This document shows positions 1 to 7,936 of a stretch of 64,000 nt of DNA, piece by piece. Positions within the stretch are counted from its first letter, which is position 1; the number at the start of each line of letters is the position of its first letter. The stretch is from assembly GCA_029936965.1 (NCBI GenBank), contig JAPYRG010000001.1, positions 150,685 to 214,684 of the forward strand, given 5' to 3'. The notes under the pieces were generated by a model. That model made no database searches and was not told the DNA's origin. It was given only the letters and a program-made list of their open reading frames with translations. The stretch comes from Fidelibacterota bacterium (GTDB taxonomy: Bacteria > Fidelibacterota > Marinisomatia > Marinisomatales > TCS55). Both the position numbers and the translations under genes were made by a program.

Positions 1-2
1 CA

Positions 3-74
3 AATTTTGCAAATATTGCTAGAAGATTTTTAGGATATCCTATTCAAAATGTTAAAACAGCACCAATCAGCTGA
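3..74 (+). CDS. C-terminal fragment of an unidentified protein
   Basis: An open frame enters from the left edge and ends at a TGA at 72-74. It gives a 23-residue tail beginning NFANIARRFLGYP and ending in Ser. Its last 26 bases overlap the start of folC, the tight packing seen elsewhere in the window, so it is probably the end of the upstream gene of the same operon. The fragment is too short for me to name. accD often precedes folC in bacteria, but I cannot match this tail to AccD. Confidence 0.4.
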   Translation, partial: NFANIARRFLGYPIQNVKTAPIS

Positions 75-1326
75 TATTAATCATATCTTAGAGAAGCTTT
101 TTAAACTACAACGCCTAGGAATAAAAGTTGGTTTAGACCATACCTACGAATTATTGAATAGATGTGGAAATCCACATAATAAGCTAAAAACTATTCATAT
201 TGCAGGAACAAATGGCAAGGGGTCTACAGCAGCTATTCTCCAAAGTATTTTACGGACAGCTGGTTTAAAAGTTGGGCTGTACACATCACCTCATTTAGTA
301 AGTTTTAATGAAAGAATCAGAGTAAATGGCATCCCAATTTCTGATGATTTTATTATTGAGTTTATGAAAATGTTAAATGATGATATTGATGAAATAAAAT
401 CAACCTTTTTTGAAACAACTACCGTTTTAGCATTATATAATTTTTTTATTGAAAAAGTTGATGTAGCAATTATTGAAGTTGGTTTAGGTGGAAGATTAGA
501 CTCTACAAATGTATTAGAACCAAATCTTACAATTATCACATCTATAGATATTGATCACCAAAATATTTTGGGCGAAACTATTAACGAAATAGCATTTGAA
601 AAAGCTGGAATAATAAAAAAAGACACACCAGTTATTACTTCTAATCAGCCAAAAGAAGCATTGGACATTCTTATTGGTAGAGCAAAAATATTAAATTCTA
701 AAATTGAAATAGTTAATAATCCCGAAAAAATTATTATTGATTGGCGTTTTACAAATTTTGTTGTTGAAAAAAAGGAGTTCTCAATTCCTTTATTAGGGGA
801 ACATCAAGCTTACAATGCTTCATTGGCAATTAGAGCTTCAAGCCTTTTTGTGGATGGGTTAAGTTATCAAACAATTAATGATGGGCTTAAGAATACAATA
901 TGGCCAGGACGTTTTCAGTTGCTGGATAAAAAACTACCTATTTTCTATGACGTAGCACATAACTCTGCTGGAATTAACACAATTAGGTCAACTTTAAAAT
1001 CTTTAAATGCTATTAACTATATTGGTCTCATTATTTTAAAAGAGGATAAGAAAGTTGATCTAATTGCTAAAGCGCTTAATGGCTTATTTGATGAATTAAT
1101 TGTATCAACATTGCCAAATTCGCAATTAATGGATAAAAATGAATTATTTAATTCTTTAAAAAATAATAATATTAAATGCAAAGTGATTTACCCTATTGAA
1201 AAGGCGTTTTGTTATATTTCAGATAAAGCAGAAAAAGGGGACATCAGTATAATTTTTGGTAGTCATTATGCAGCAAAATCAATATATAAATTTTTTGAAA
1301 TTAATTTTGACAATGTCAGTATCTAA
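49..1326 (+). CDS. folC: Bifunctional folylpolyglutamate / dihydrofolate synthase
   Basis: FolC adds glutamate to folates and, in bifunctional forms, joins dihydropteroate to glutamate, using ATP in the cytosol. The 425-residue length is normal. The Mur-ligase-type P-loop is visible near residues 50-62 (HIAGTNGKGSTA), followed by the family segment TSPHLVSFNERIR. Further on are VGLGGRLDSTN and the ITSIDIDHQNILG stretch with the metal and carbamylated-Lys region, and the C-terminal domain contains YDVAHN. The start overlaps the preceding frame by 26 bases. The C-terminal third is rather divergent and Asn/Lys-rich, in keeping with the local AT richness. Confidence 0.93.
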   Translation: MLKQHQSADINHILEKLFKLQRLGIKVGLDHTYELLNRCGNPHNKLKTIHIAGTNGKGSTAAILQSILRTAGLKVGLYTSPHLVSFNERIRVNGIPISDDFIIEFMKMLNDDIDEIKSTFFETTTVLALYNFFIEKVDVAIIEVGLGGRLDSTNVLEPNLTIITSIDIDHQNILGETINEIAFEKAGIIKKDTPVITSNQPKEALDILIGRAKILNSKIEIVNNPEKIIIDWRFTNFVVEKKEFSIPLLGEHQAYNASLAIRASSLFVDGLSYQTINDGLKNTIWPGRFQLLDKKLPIFYDVAHNSAGINTIRSTLKSLNAINYIGLIILKEDKKVDLIAKALNGLFDELIVSTLPNSQLMDKNELFNSLKNNNIKCKVIYPIEKAFCYISDKAEKGDISIIFGSHYAAKSIYKFFEINFDNVSI

Positions 1327-1416
1327 TGTAATTTATGCAATTGGGTGACTTCAAAGCGCCACAAATTTTCCCCTAATAGTATTTTTTACATAATAATATT
1401 TTAAAGGAATCGTCTT

Positions 1417-2664
1417 ATGGATGTTAATCAGTTACAATCCCAAAACATTGGTGAGCTAACTAAATGTGCAAATGATTTGGAAGTTGAAGAGTTCTCAGGT
1501 TTAAGTAAACAAGATCTTATTGTCAAGATTCTTGAGGCACACAATAAAAAAGAGGGCATTCTTCAAGCACGTGGAGTTCTAGAGGTTTTAAAAGAAGGAT
1601 ATGGTTTTTTAAGAAGCCCTGATTATAATTATTTGCCTGGACCGGATGATATTTATGTAAGTCCATCACAAATAAAACGTTTTGGTTTAAGAACGGGCCA
1701 TCAGGTTTTTGGTGAAATTCGCCCACCAAAACAAAAAGAACGATTTTATGCTTTGTTAAAATTAGAAGCTGTGAATGATTATGCTCCTGACGATGTAAAA
1801 AAAGCTACTTTATTTGATAATTTTACTCCATTATACCCAGAAGAAAAATTTAACCTTGAAGTAGACAAAAAAGATATGTCTACTAGGATAATTGACCTTG
1901 TATCTCCCATAGGAAAAGGCCAGCGCGGATTAATAGTGGCTCAACCAAAAACTGGTAAAACAATTCTTCTACAAAAAATTGCAAATGCAATAAGGGCAAA
2001 TCACCCAGAAACTAAATTACTTATATTATTAATTGATGAGAGACCTGAAGAAGTAACAGACATGAAACGCAATGTTGATGCGGAGGTGGTGAGCTCGACC
2101 TTTGATGAGCCACCGGAACGCCATGTATCTGTAGCTGATATGGTTATTCAAAAAGCAAGAAGAATGGTAGAGTTTGGAGATGATGTTGTTATTCTTCTAG
2201 ATAGTATTACAAGGCTAGGAAGAGCACATAATGCTGTAATTCCTCATAGTGGAAAAATTCTTTCTGGAGGAGTTGATGCTAATGCTCTTAAAAAACCTAA
2301 GCAATTTTTTGGCGCTGCTAGGAACACGGAAGAAGGGGGTAGTCTTACTATTATTGCAACTGCCTTAATTGATACTGGAAGCAGAATGGATGATGTGATT
2401 TTTGAGGAATTTAAAGGTACTGGAAATATGGAATTAGTACTTGATAGGCGTTTAAGCGACCGAAGGATTTATCCTTCTTTTGATTTAGTGCGCTCTGGGA
2501 CTAGAAAGGAAGAATTGCTTCTTGATAAGAAAACCCTAGCTAGAATGTGGATATTAAGAAAATTACTTAATGAAATGAATACTATTGAATCTATGGAGTT
2601 TTTACAATCGAGAATCAAAAGAACTAAAACGAATGATGAATTTCTTGATACAATGAGCCAATAA
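1417..2664 (+). CDS. rho: Transcription termination factor Rho
   Basis: Rho is the hexameric RNA-dependent ATPase that ends transcription at Rho-dependent sites. The 415 residues show the N-terminal helical region (about 1-45), the cold-shock-like RNA-binding domain (about 50-125, with GYGFLRS and [16 protein letters not shown]), and the RecA-like ATPase. Walker A is QPKTGKT with K181, Walker B is [15 protein letters not shown], and the R-loop/Q-loop stretch around [10 protein letters not shown] is present. An AAAGGA Shine-Dalgarno lies 7 bases upstream of the ATG. A 90-base gap separates it from folC, so it may have its own promoter, though I could not assign one. Three in-frame stops separate it from the next gene. 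Confidence 0.97.
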   Translation: MDVNQLQSQNIGELTKCANDLEVEEFSGLSKQDLIVKILEAHNKKEGILQARGVLEVLKEGYGFLRSPDYNYLPGPDDIYVSPSQIKRFGLRTGHQVFGEIRPPKQKERFYALLKLEAVNDYAPDDVKKATLFDNFTPLYPEEKFNLEVDKKDMSTRIIDLVSPIGKGQRGLIVAQPKTGKTILLQKIANAIRANHPETKLLILLIDERPEEVTDMKRNVDAEVVSSTFDEPPERHVSVADMVIQKARRMVEFGDDVVILLDSITRLGRAHNAVIPHSGKILSGGVDANALKKPKQFFGAARNTEEGGSLTIIATALIDTGSRMDDVIFEEFKGTGNMELVLDRRLSDRRIYPSFDLVRSGTRKEELLLDKKTLARMWILRKLLNEMNTIESMEFLQSRIKRTKTNDEFLDTMSQ

Positions 2665-2692
2665 CTCTATTCTTATTTATAAAATAATTTCT

Positions 2693-2698
2693 GAGGAA
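2693..2698 (+). promoter_or_regulatory. Shine-Dalgarno-like site for the Cas6-like gene
   Basis: GAGGAA sits 5 bases before an in-frame ATA at 2704 and directly after the last of three in-frame stops (TAA 2662, TAA 2680, TGA 2692). No ATG, GTG or TTG occurs in this frame between the stop and 2833, yet the domain clearly begins upstream of 2833. The site therefore supports initiation near 2704, either from a rare ATA or from an ATG altered in this assembly. Confidence 0.5.
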
Positions 2699-2703
2699 CA
2701 ATC

Positions 2704-3630
2704 ATAGCTAAAAGTATATCAGAAGATAGAGCTATAGCAGCTTGTTTAATTACCGATAAGCCGGTAAAAAAAACACCATATCAAATTAAGGGTGTTTTTA
2801 TACGCAATTTTTCATCATATGCTATTGTACCAATGCTTAATGGCAAATACCGTGATCGTTATTTATATCCACGAGTTCAAGTAAAGGTTATAAATGAGAA
2901 AATATTTATAACTGGCGTAGGTCATGGAGTTGAACCAGTTTTACAATTAACAGATAATATCAAACAACTTGATTTTGGGAATATAACGTTTGATATTTTA
3001 GAAAAAAGAGTTGATGAAAATAAAAATATTTTTAATTACAAAGATGAGACAGTTAATTATCAATTTTTAACTTCTTGGGCGGCTTTAAATAATAACTCAT
3101 GGACAATATTCAAAAAATTGGAGTCTGAAGATAAAGTAAATTTTTTAAATAAATTACTTGAGAAAAACTTAGCTTTTATATCAAATGAATTAAAATTAAC
3201 TCCACCCAAAAAGTTTTTATCTATGATTAAAGTTAATTCTATTGAACCAGCTTCAATTGATGATAATAAATGGGGAGCCTTTGATGGTGTATTTAAAACA
3301 AATTTTAATCTCCCAAGTTTTATCGGTTTAGGCAATGGAATAACTAGAGGGTATGGGACTTTATTTAATGCAGATTCTTGTCAAATAATTAATAAAGATG
3401 ATCTAGGATTACAAGGTTTAGATGAAAATAAATGCTTTGAATCTGATCTAGATGAAATACAGCCTGATGATTTCAATAAATTAAATGTTAAACAAGATAA
3501 GAGAAGGCATAGATTAAAAAGAAAAATATCAAAAAACTTTAATAATGATAACTATATTGATAATCAAAAAAAAGATAGTGAACCTAATTTTAATACTGAA
3601 TTATATCATGAAAAACAGCATAAGGTTTAG
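2704..3630 (+). CDS. Stand-alone Cas6 (Cas6b-like) RAMP-fold RNA-binding protein
   Basis: The protein reads as 308 residues from the ATA at 2704, or 265 from the first ATG at 2833. The layout matches my memory of the Cas6b family. An N-terminal ferredoxin-like half has PYQIKGVFIRNF, then RYLYPRVQVKVI (about 52-63) and GVGHGVE. A C-terminal half has SWAALNN (W125), FDGVF (193-197) and the Gly-rich loop GLGNGITRGYG (208-218) that closes RAMP domains. Canonical Cas6b proteins have a His-rich catalytic segment just before the YPLIQYK-like stretch. Here that spot reads LNGKYRD, so cleavage activity may be lost. A charged tail follows: acidic about 235-255, strongly basic at 263-274 (KQDKRRHRLKRK). 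No CRISPR repeats or cas genes are in the window. The aminotransferase starts 4 bases downstream, so this is an operon member. A role in binding or processing cellular RNA is inference. Confidence 0.65.
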   Translation: MAKSISEDRAIAACLITDKPVKKTPYQIKGVFIRNFSSYAIVPMLNGKYRDRYLYPRVQVKVINEKIFITGVGHGVEPVLQLTDNIKQLDFGNITFDILEKRVDENKNIFNYKDETVNYQFLTSWAALNNNSWTIFKKLESEDKVNFLNKLLEKNLAFISNELKLTPPKKFLSMIKVNSIEPASIDDNKWGAFDGVFKTNFNLPSFIGLGNGITRGYGTLFNADSCQIINKDDLGLQGLDENKCFESDLDEIQPDDFNKLNVKQDKRRHRLKRKISKNFNNDNYIDNQKKDSEPNFNTELYHEKQHKV

Positions 3631-3633
3631 TGT

Positions 3634-4830
3634 ATGTCGGCATTAGAATTTTCTGATCGTGTTCATCGCGTAAACCCTTCATTTACTTTGGAAATGACAA
3701 GTAGGGCTGCTGATTTACGTTCAAAAGGGATTGATGTAATAAATTTGAGTGTTGGTGAACCAGACTTCAATACGCCTGAACATATAATACAAGCTGGAAA
3801 AGAAGCTATGGATGAAGGATTTACTAAATATACCGCTGGATCGGGAATGATTGAATTAAGACGAGCAATTTGTGAAAAACTTTTAGTAGAAAACGGTTTA
3901 ACATTTACGCCAGATCAAGTTCTTGTATCAAATGGTGAAAAACAAAGTCTTTACACTGCATGTCAGGTATTGTTTGATAGAGGAGATGAAGTAATTGTTT
4001 TTTCTCCATATTGGGTCTCATTTCCGGAGTTTGTCCGATTAGCAGATGCAGAGTCTGTCATTGTATCCACTGAACCTAACAGTCAATTTGAACCTAATTT
4101 CAATGAATTAATTTCTAAAATAAATAGCAAAACAAAAGGAATGATAATTAATTCGCCTTCTAATCCAACAGGTGGAGTTTGGTCAAACAATGCAATAAAT
4201 AAAATTTTAGATATTTCTAAACAAAATAATTTGATAGTTATTTCTGATGAATGTTATGAAAAACTTGTTTTTGATGGGCAATATGTGAGCACTGAAAAAC
4301 TTAATAATTATAATACAGAAGTATTAACCTGTATGAGTTTATCTAAGACATATGCTATGACAGGTTGGCGCATTGGGTATACCGTTGGAAATCATAATAT
4401 AATAGGTGCAATGAGCAAGCTACAGGGACAGACAACTTCATGTGCAAACTCTATTGGTCAAAAAGCTGCAATCGCTGCGCTGACTGGTGATCAAAAATGC
4501 GTAGAAAATATGAGAAATAAGTATAAAGAAAGACGCGATCTAATGATCGGATTATTAAAAGAAATAAAAGGTGTCAATTGTGCGGTTCCCGGTGGAGCCT
4601 TTTATGCATTTCCTGACTTTTCTTATTATTTAGGGAAAAATTATAATGGAGAAAAAATGAACGATTCTTTTAAACTTTGTGATTACATCTTAGACGTTGC
4701 TAAAGTAGTGACTGTACCAGGAGATGGTTTTGGAGCGCCAGGTCATATTAGATTTTCGTATGCTGTCAGTAAAGATACAATTCGAAAGGGCATTGATAGA
4801 GTTGTTAAAGCATTAAATGAATTAAATTAA
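3634..4830 (+). CDS. aspC: Class I pyridoxal-phosphate aminotransferase (aspartate type)
   Basis: This cytosolic enzyme exchanges the amino group between aspartate and 2-oxoglutarate (AAT-Ib / AspB type). In 398 residues it shows the N-terminal INLSVGEPDFNTP segment, the SNPTGG motif, SDECYEKLVFDG, and the PLP Schiff-base lysine K238 in SLSKTYAMTGWRIGY. The C-terminal RFSYAVS contains the carboxylate-binding Arg. The ATG lies 3 bases after the previous stop, suggesting translational coupling. Exact substrate range (aspartate versus prephenate or aromatic amino acids) cannot be read from sequence. Confidence 0.92.
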   Translation: MSALEFSDRVHRVNPSFTLEMTSRAADLRSKGIDVINLSVGEPDFNTPEHIIQAGKEAMDEGFTKYTAGSGMIELRRAICEKLLVENGLTFTPDQVLVSNGEKQSLYTACQVLFDRGDEVIVFSPYWVSFPEFVRLADAESVIVSTEPNSQFEPNFNELISKINSKTKGMIINSPSNPTGGVWSNNAINKILDISKQNNLIVISDECYEKLVFDGQYVSTEKLNNYNTEVLTCMSLSKTYAMTGWRIGYTVGNHNIIGAMSKLQGQTTSCANSIGQKAAIAALTGDQKCVENMRNKYKERRDLMIGLLKEIKGVNCAVPGGAFYAFPDFSYYLGKNYNGEKMNDSFKLCDYILDVAKVVTVPGDGFGAPGHIRFSYAVSKDTIRKGIDRVVKALNELN

Positions 4831-4840
4831 AGGAGTATTT

Positions 4841-5089
4841 ATGAAAAAAGAAATTCATCCAGATTATCATCCGGTTGTTTTTGTTGATTCTGCAACAGGG
4901 GATGAAATTCTAACAAAGTCAACGATGACAAGCGATGAAAAAAGGGATATTGATGGCGTATCACATTATGTGGTCTATTGTGATATTACATCCTTTACGC
5001 ACCCGTTTTATACAGGTAAACAGAAATTAGTTGATACTGCTGGTCGTATTGAAAAATATCAAAAGAAATATAAAAAAGCATCTAAGTAG
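4841..5089 (+). CDS. rpmE2: 50S ribosomal protein L31, type B
   Basis: An 82-residue large-subunit ribosomal protein starting MKKEIHPDYHPVVFVD. It contains SFTHPFYTGKQKLVDTAGRIEKY, the diagnostic C-terminal block of L31. The zinc-binding cysteines of the type A (C+) form are absent: the usual CxxC region is replaced and only one Cys remains. This is the zinc-independent type B form. A strong AAAGGAG Shine-Dalgarno sits just upstream of the ATG. L31 next to prfA-prmC is a common bacterial arrangement. Confidence 0.95.
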   Translation: MKKEIHPDYHPVVFVDSATGDEILTKSTMTSDEKRDIDGVSHYVVYCDITSFTHPFYTGKQKLVDTAGRIEKYQKKYKKASK

Positions 5090-5156
5090 CATATTTATTA
5101 TAAAGCGGCCTTAAAATTTCTTTTTATAAGGACACTTTTTTCTATATATAAATGGC

Positions 5157-6218
5157 ATGAAAGAAAAACTAAATCAAATAATAGATCGCTATAGTCAGCT
5201 GGAATCTCTTTTGGCAGACCCCAAAGTAATTTCTAATTCTGATAAATTAAAAGAAACAGCTAAAGAACATACTTTTCTTAATTCAGTTATTCCTAAAGCA
5301 AATAGATATTTGATATTAGTTAGTCAAATTGAAGAGAATAAGCTTATAATTGATAGCGATGATGAAGAGCTAAAAATCCTAGCAATTGAAGAGAATACTC
5401 AAATGGAGAATGAATTGCTTGATCTTGAAAATCAACTTAAAATTTTATTAATTCCTAAAGATCCAAATGATAATAAAAATACTATAATTGAAATACGCGC
5501 AGGAACAGGCGGGGAAGAAGCGGCTTTATTTGCAGCAGATTTATTTAGAATGTATAGTAGGTTTGCTGAACGTAATGTATGGACTCGAGAAGTTATCGCA
5601 AGTAATGGTACAGGAATTGGCGGGTTTAAAGAAATAATCTTTTCAGTTAAAGGCAGTTCTGTTTATGGTATGATGAAATTTGAAAGTGGTGTGCACAGAG
5701 TACAGCGTGTGCCTAAAACTGAAACAGGAGGTAGGCTACACACATCCGCAGCTACCGTAGCAGTTTTACCAGAGGCAGAAGATGCAGAAATTGAGATAAA
5801 TGATTCAGATTTAAAAATTGATACTTATAGGGCAAGTGGAGCAGGGGGACAGCATGTGAATAAAACAGAATCTGCTATAAGAATAACTCATATTCCTACT
5901 GGGCTTGTTGTTACATGTCAAGATGAAAAATCTCAACATAAAAACCGCTCTGCAGCAATGAAAGTTCTTAGATCTCGTCTTTTAGCTCAAGAAAAAGAAA
6001 GGCTTGCAAAAGAAAGGGCAGTTGCAAGAAAATCAATGGTTTCTACTGGTGATAGATCGGCAAAAATCAGAACATATAATTTTCCTCAAGGTAGGATAAC
6101 AGACCATCGAATTAATTTTACTTCATATCAACTAGATAACATTATGGATGGACAACTAAACGAATTTATTGAACAATTAAAAATTGCTGATCAAGAAGCA
6201 TTGCTTCAAATGGAATAA
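5157..6218 (+). CDS. prfA: Peptide chain release factor 1
   Basis: RF1 recognises UAA/UAG stop codons and triggers peptide release on the ribosome. The 353-residue length is typical. The GGQ catalytic tripeptide is G230-G231-Q232, within [14 protein letters not shown]. Upstream is the RF1 block [20 protein letters not shown], and downstream [20 protein letters not shown]. The gene directly precedes prmC, whose product methylates the GGQ glutamine. No strong Shine-Dalgarno is seen. An out-of-frame ATG lies 5 bases upstream of the chosen ATG, but only the chosen one is in frame with the conserved protein. Confidence 0.97.
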   Translation: MKEKLNQIIDRYSQLESLLADPKVISNSDKLKETAKEHTFLNSVIPKANRYLILVSQIEENKLIIDSDDEELKILAIEENTQMENELLDLENQLKILLIPKDPNDNKNTIIEIRAGTGGEEAALFAADLFRMYSRFAERNVWTREVIASNGTGIGGFKEIIFSVKGSSVYGMMKFESGVHRVQRVPKTETGGRLHTSAATVAVLPEAEDAEIEINDSDLKIDTYRASGAGGQHVNKTESAIRITHIPTGLVVTCQDEKSQHKNRSAAMKVLRSRLLAQEKERLAKERAVARKSMVSTGDRSAKIRTYNFPQGRITDHRINFTSYQLDNIMDGQLNEFIEQLKIADQEALLQME

Positions 6219-6221
6219 GTA

Positions 6222-7094
6222 ATGAGAAAACCCGTAATAAAGAATAACCATTCACGGGTTATAGATATAATTAATTGGGCGGAGAAATATTTCTCATTAA
6301 ACGGATTTGAGAATTCACGGAAAGAAACTGAATGGTTGTTAGAAGAAATCCTGGATTGTCAAAAATTAGATTTATATCTTCGTTATGAAGATGAGCTAAC
6401 CGCAGAACAGCTTCAAACATTACATACCTGGATAAATAGAAGGATAGAAAAGGAACCAGCGCAGTATATTACAGGGAATTGTGAGTTTTATGGAAGAAAA
6501 TTTATTGTAAACAATGATGTCTTTATACCGCGACCCGAAACAGAAACATTAATTAATATTGTATTATCAATATTGGATAATAGTTCATATCAAAATATTT
6601 TAGATGTTTGTACAGGATCTGGTTGTATTGCTATAACATTAGCAAAAGAGTTAAATAATGCGAACATTAGTGCAATAGATATATCAAAAAAAGCTTTAAA
6701 TATTGCAATGATTAATGCAAAAAATCATAATGTGGATATTAACTTTGAACAAATAGATATATTATCACAACCATATAAAAATAAAATGGATATGGTTGTA
6801 TGCAATCCACCATATATACCAATAAATGAAATGGGAGCTATAATGGATGATGTGAGATTATATGAGCCTAAGATTGCTCTTACTGATGGATCTGATGGGT
6901 TATCATTCTATAAAAGGATAAGTGAATTAGCGCCTTCAATAGTTGTCCCCGGCGGGTATGTTCTACTCGAAGTAGGTATCAACCAACACCCACGGTTGGT
7001 CAAAAATATTTTTGATATTCAATCTTTTTCTAAAATAGAAATGATTTCAGATTTAAATGGGGATCCACGAATATTAAAGGTTTTAGTTAATTGA
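6222..7094 (+). CDS. prmC: Release factor glutamine N5-methyltransferase
   Basis: PrmC transfers a methyl group from S-adenosylmethionine to the Gln of the GGQ motif of release factors. The 290 residues have the N-terminal helical domain (PAQYITGNCEFYGRKF about 74-90, then IPRPETE), SAM motif I in ILDVCTGSGCIAI, and the catalytic NPPY at N195-P196-P197-Y198. It starts 3 bases after prfA, its substrate gene, so the two are almost certainly co-translated. Confidence 0.96.
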   Translation: MRKPVIKNNHSRVIDIINWAEKYFSLNGFENSRKETEWLLEEILDCQKLDLYLRYEDELTAEQLQTLHTWINRRIEKEPAQYITGNCEFYGRKFIVNNDVFIPRPETETLINIVLSILDNSSYQNILDVCTGSGCIAITLAKELNNANISAIDISKKALNIAMINAKNHNVDINFEQIDILSQPYKNKMDMVVCNPPYIPINEMGAIMDDVRLYEPKIALTDGSDGLSFYKRISELAPSIVVPGGYVLLEVGINQHPRLVKNIFDIQSFSKIEMISDLNGDPRILKVLVN

Positions 7095-7936
7095 GTAAGG
7101 TTATAGCTTATATAATAATCATGCGCCCGATCAATCTTATGGTAGCTGCATCTGCCGCTTTAATGAGTGCATATATTTTGGGAAATTTTCATTATACTAT
7201 AATAAAATTGCACACATTACTTGTGGTCGTTTTTTATACTGGGGCAGCAAATGCGTTTAATGATTATTGTGATTATGAAATAGATTTAATTAATAGACCA
7301 AATAGGCCATTAAGTCGTGGTTTATTAAATAGCAATGAAGCTCTTTTTTTTTCAATAATATTATTTATTGTTGGCTCTTTAGTGGCGTTATTGCTACCAT
7401 TAAAAGCTACGATAGTTTCTGTGGGCCTAGCTTTGCCCTTGATGATAATATATAGTTTAAGATTAAAAGGCATTCCTATAATAGGCAATATGGTTGTTTC
7501 TATGATACTTGGTTTATCTTTTATTTTCTTTGGGTTATCTCACGGAAATATTAATCCTATGATAATTCCTAGTATTTTAGCTTTTGGATTAACCATGTTA
7601 AGAGAATTAATAAAGGATATTGCAGATATTGAAGGAGATAAGGAAAATAACTTAAAAACTCTTCCTATAGTTATTGGAGAAGAAAAATCAATCTTTGTAT
7701 CATATTGTTTTATTTTTATAATAGGATTTGGTTCTTTAATGCCATATTATTTCAATATTTATAGCAATTATTATTTAATTTTATTAATTGCCGGGGTTGA
7801 AGTTCCTTTAGTTATAATCGTATATTATTTTATGAATTTACCTTTAACAAGCTCAGCTAAAAAAAGCTCTAATTTGCTAAAGTTCAGCATAATAGCAGGC
7901 CTAATAGCAATTTTCACTGATCACTATGTCAGCTGA
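7091..7936 (+). CDS. UbiA-family prenyltransferase (archaeal ether-lipid DGGGP-synthase-like)
   Basis: A polytopic membrane enzyme of 281 residues with about eight hydrophobic segments. The first aspartate-rich motif is NAFNDYCDYEIDLINRPNRP (about residues 57-76) and the second is DIADIEGDKENNLKTLP (about 173-189). Together they bind prenyl diphosphate through magnesium. The NRPNRPLSRG wording resembles digeranylgeranylglyceryl-phosphate synthase and chlorophyll-synthase-like members more than UbiA or MenA proper; the actual acceptor is unknown. The TTG start overlaps the TGA of prmC (TTGA), a coupling arrangement. The next in-frame ATG would remove about 10 residues. The 3' end overlaps dnaE by 11 bases. 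Confidence 0.82.
   Translation: MSKVIAYIIIMRPINLMVAASAALMSAYILGNFHYTIIKLHTLLVVVFYTGAANAFNDYCDYEIDLINRPNRPLSRGLLNSNEALFFSIILFIVGSLVALLLPLKATIVSVGLALPLMIIYSLRLKGIPIIGNMVVSMILGLSFIFFGLSHGNINPMIIPSILAFGLTMLRELIKDIADIEGDKENNLKTLPIVIGEEKSIFVSYCFIFIIGFGSLMPYYFNIYSNYYLILLIAGVEVPLVIIVYYFMNLPLTSSAKKSSNLLKFSIIAGLIAIFTDHYVS

Noticed and set aside
2833..3630. Taking ATG 2833 as the start of the Cas6-like gene
   Set aside because: It has no Shine-Dalgarno and would cut off about 40 residues that continue the N-terminal fold (KTPYQIKGVFIRNF...). The upstream frame is open and behind GAGGAA.
5107..5141. Possible terminator between rpmE2 and prfA
   Set aside because: Only about five contiguous base pairs (CCTTA/TAAGG) with a large AT loop before the T run; too weak to call.
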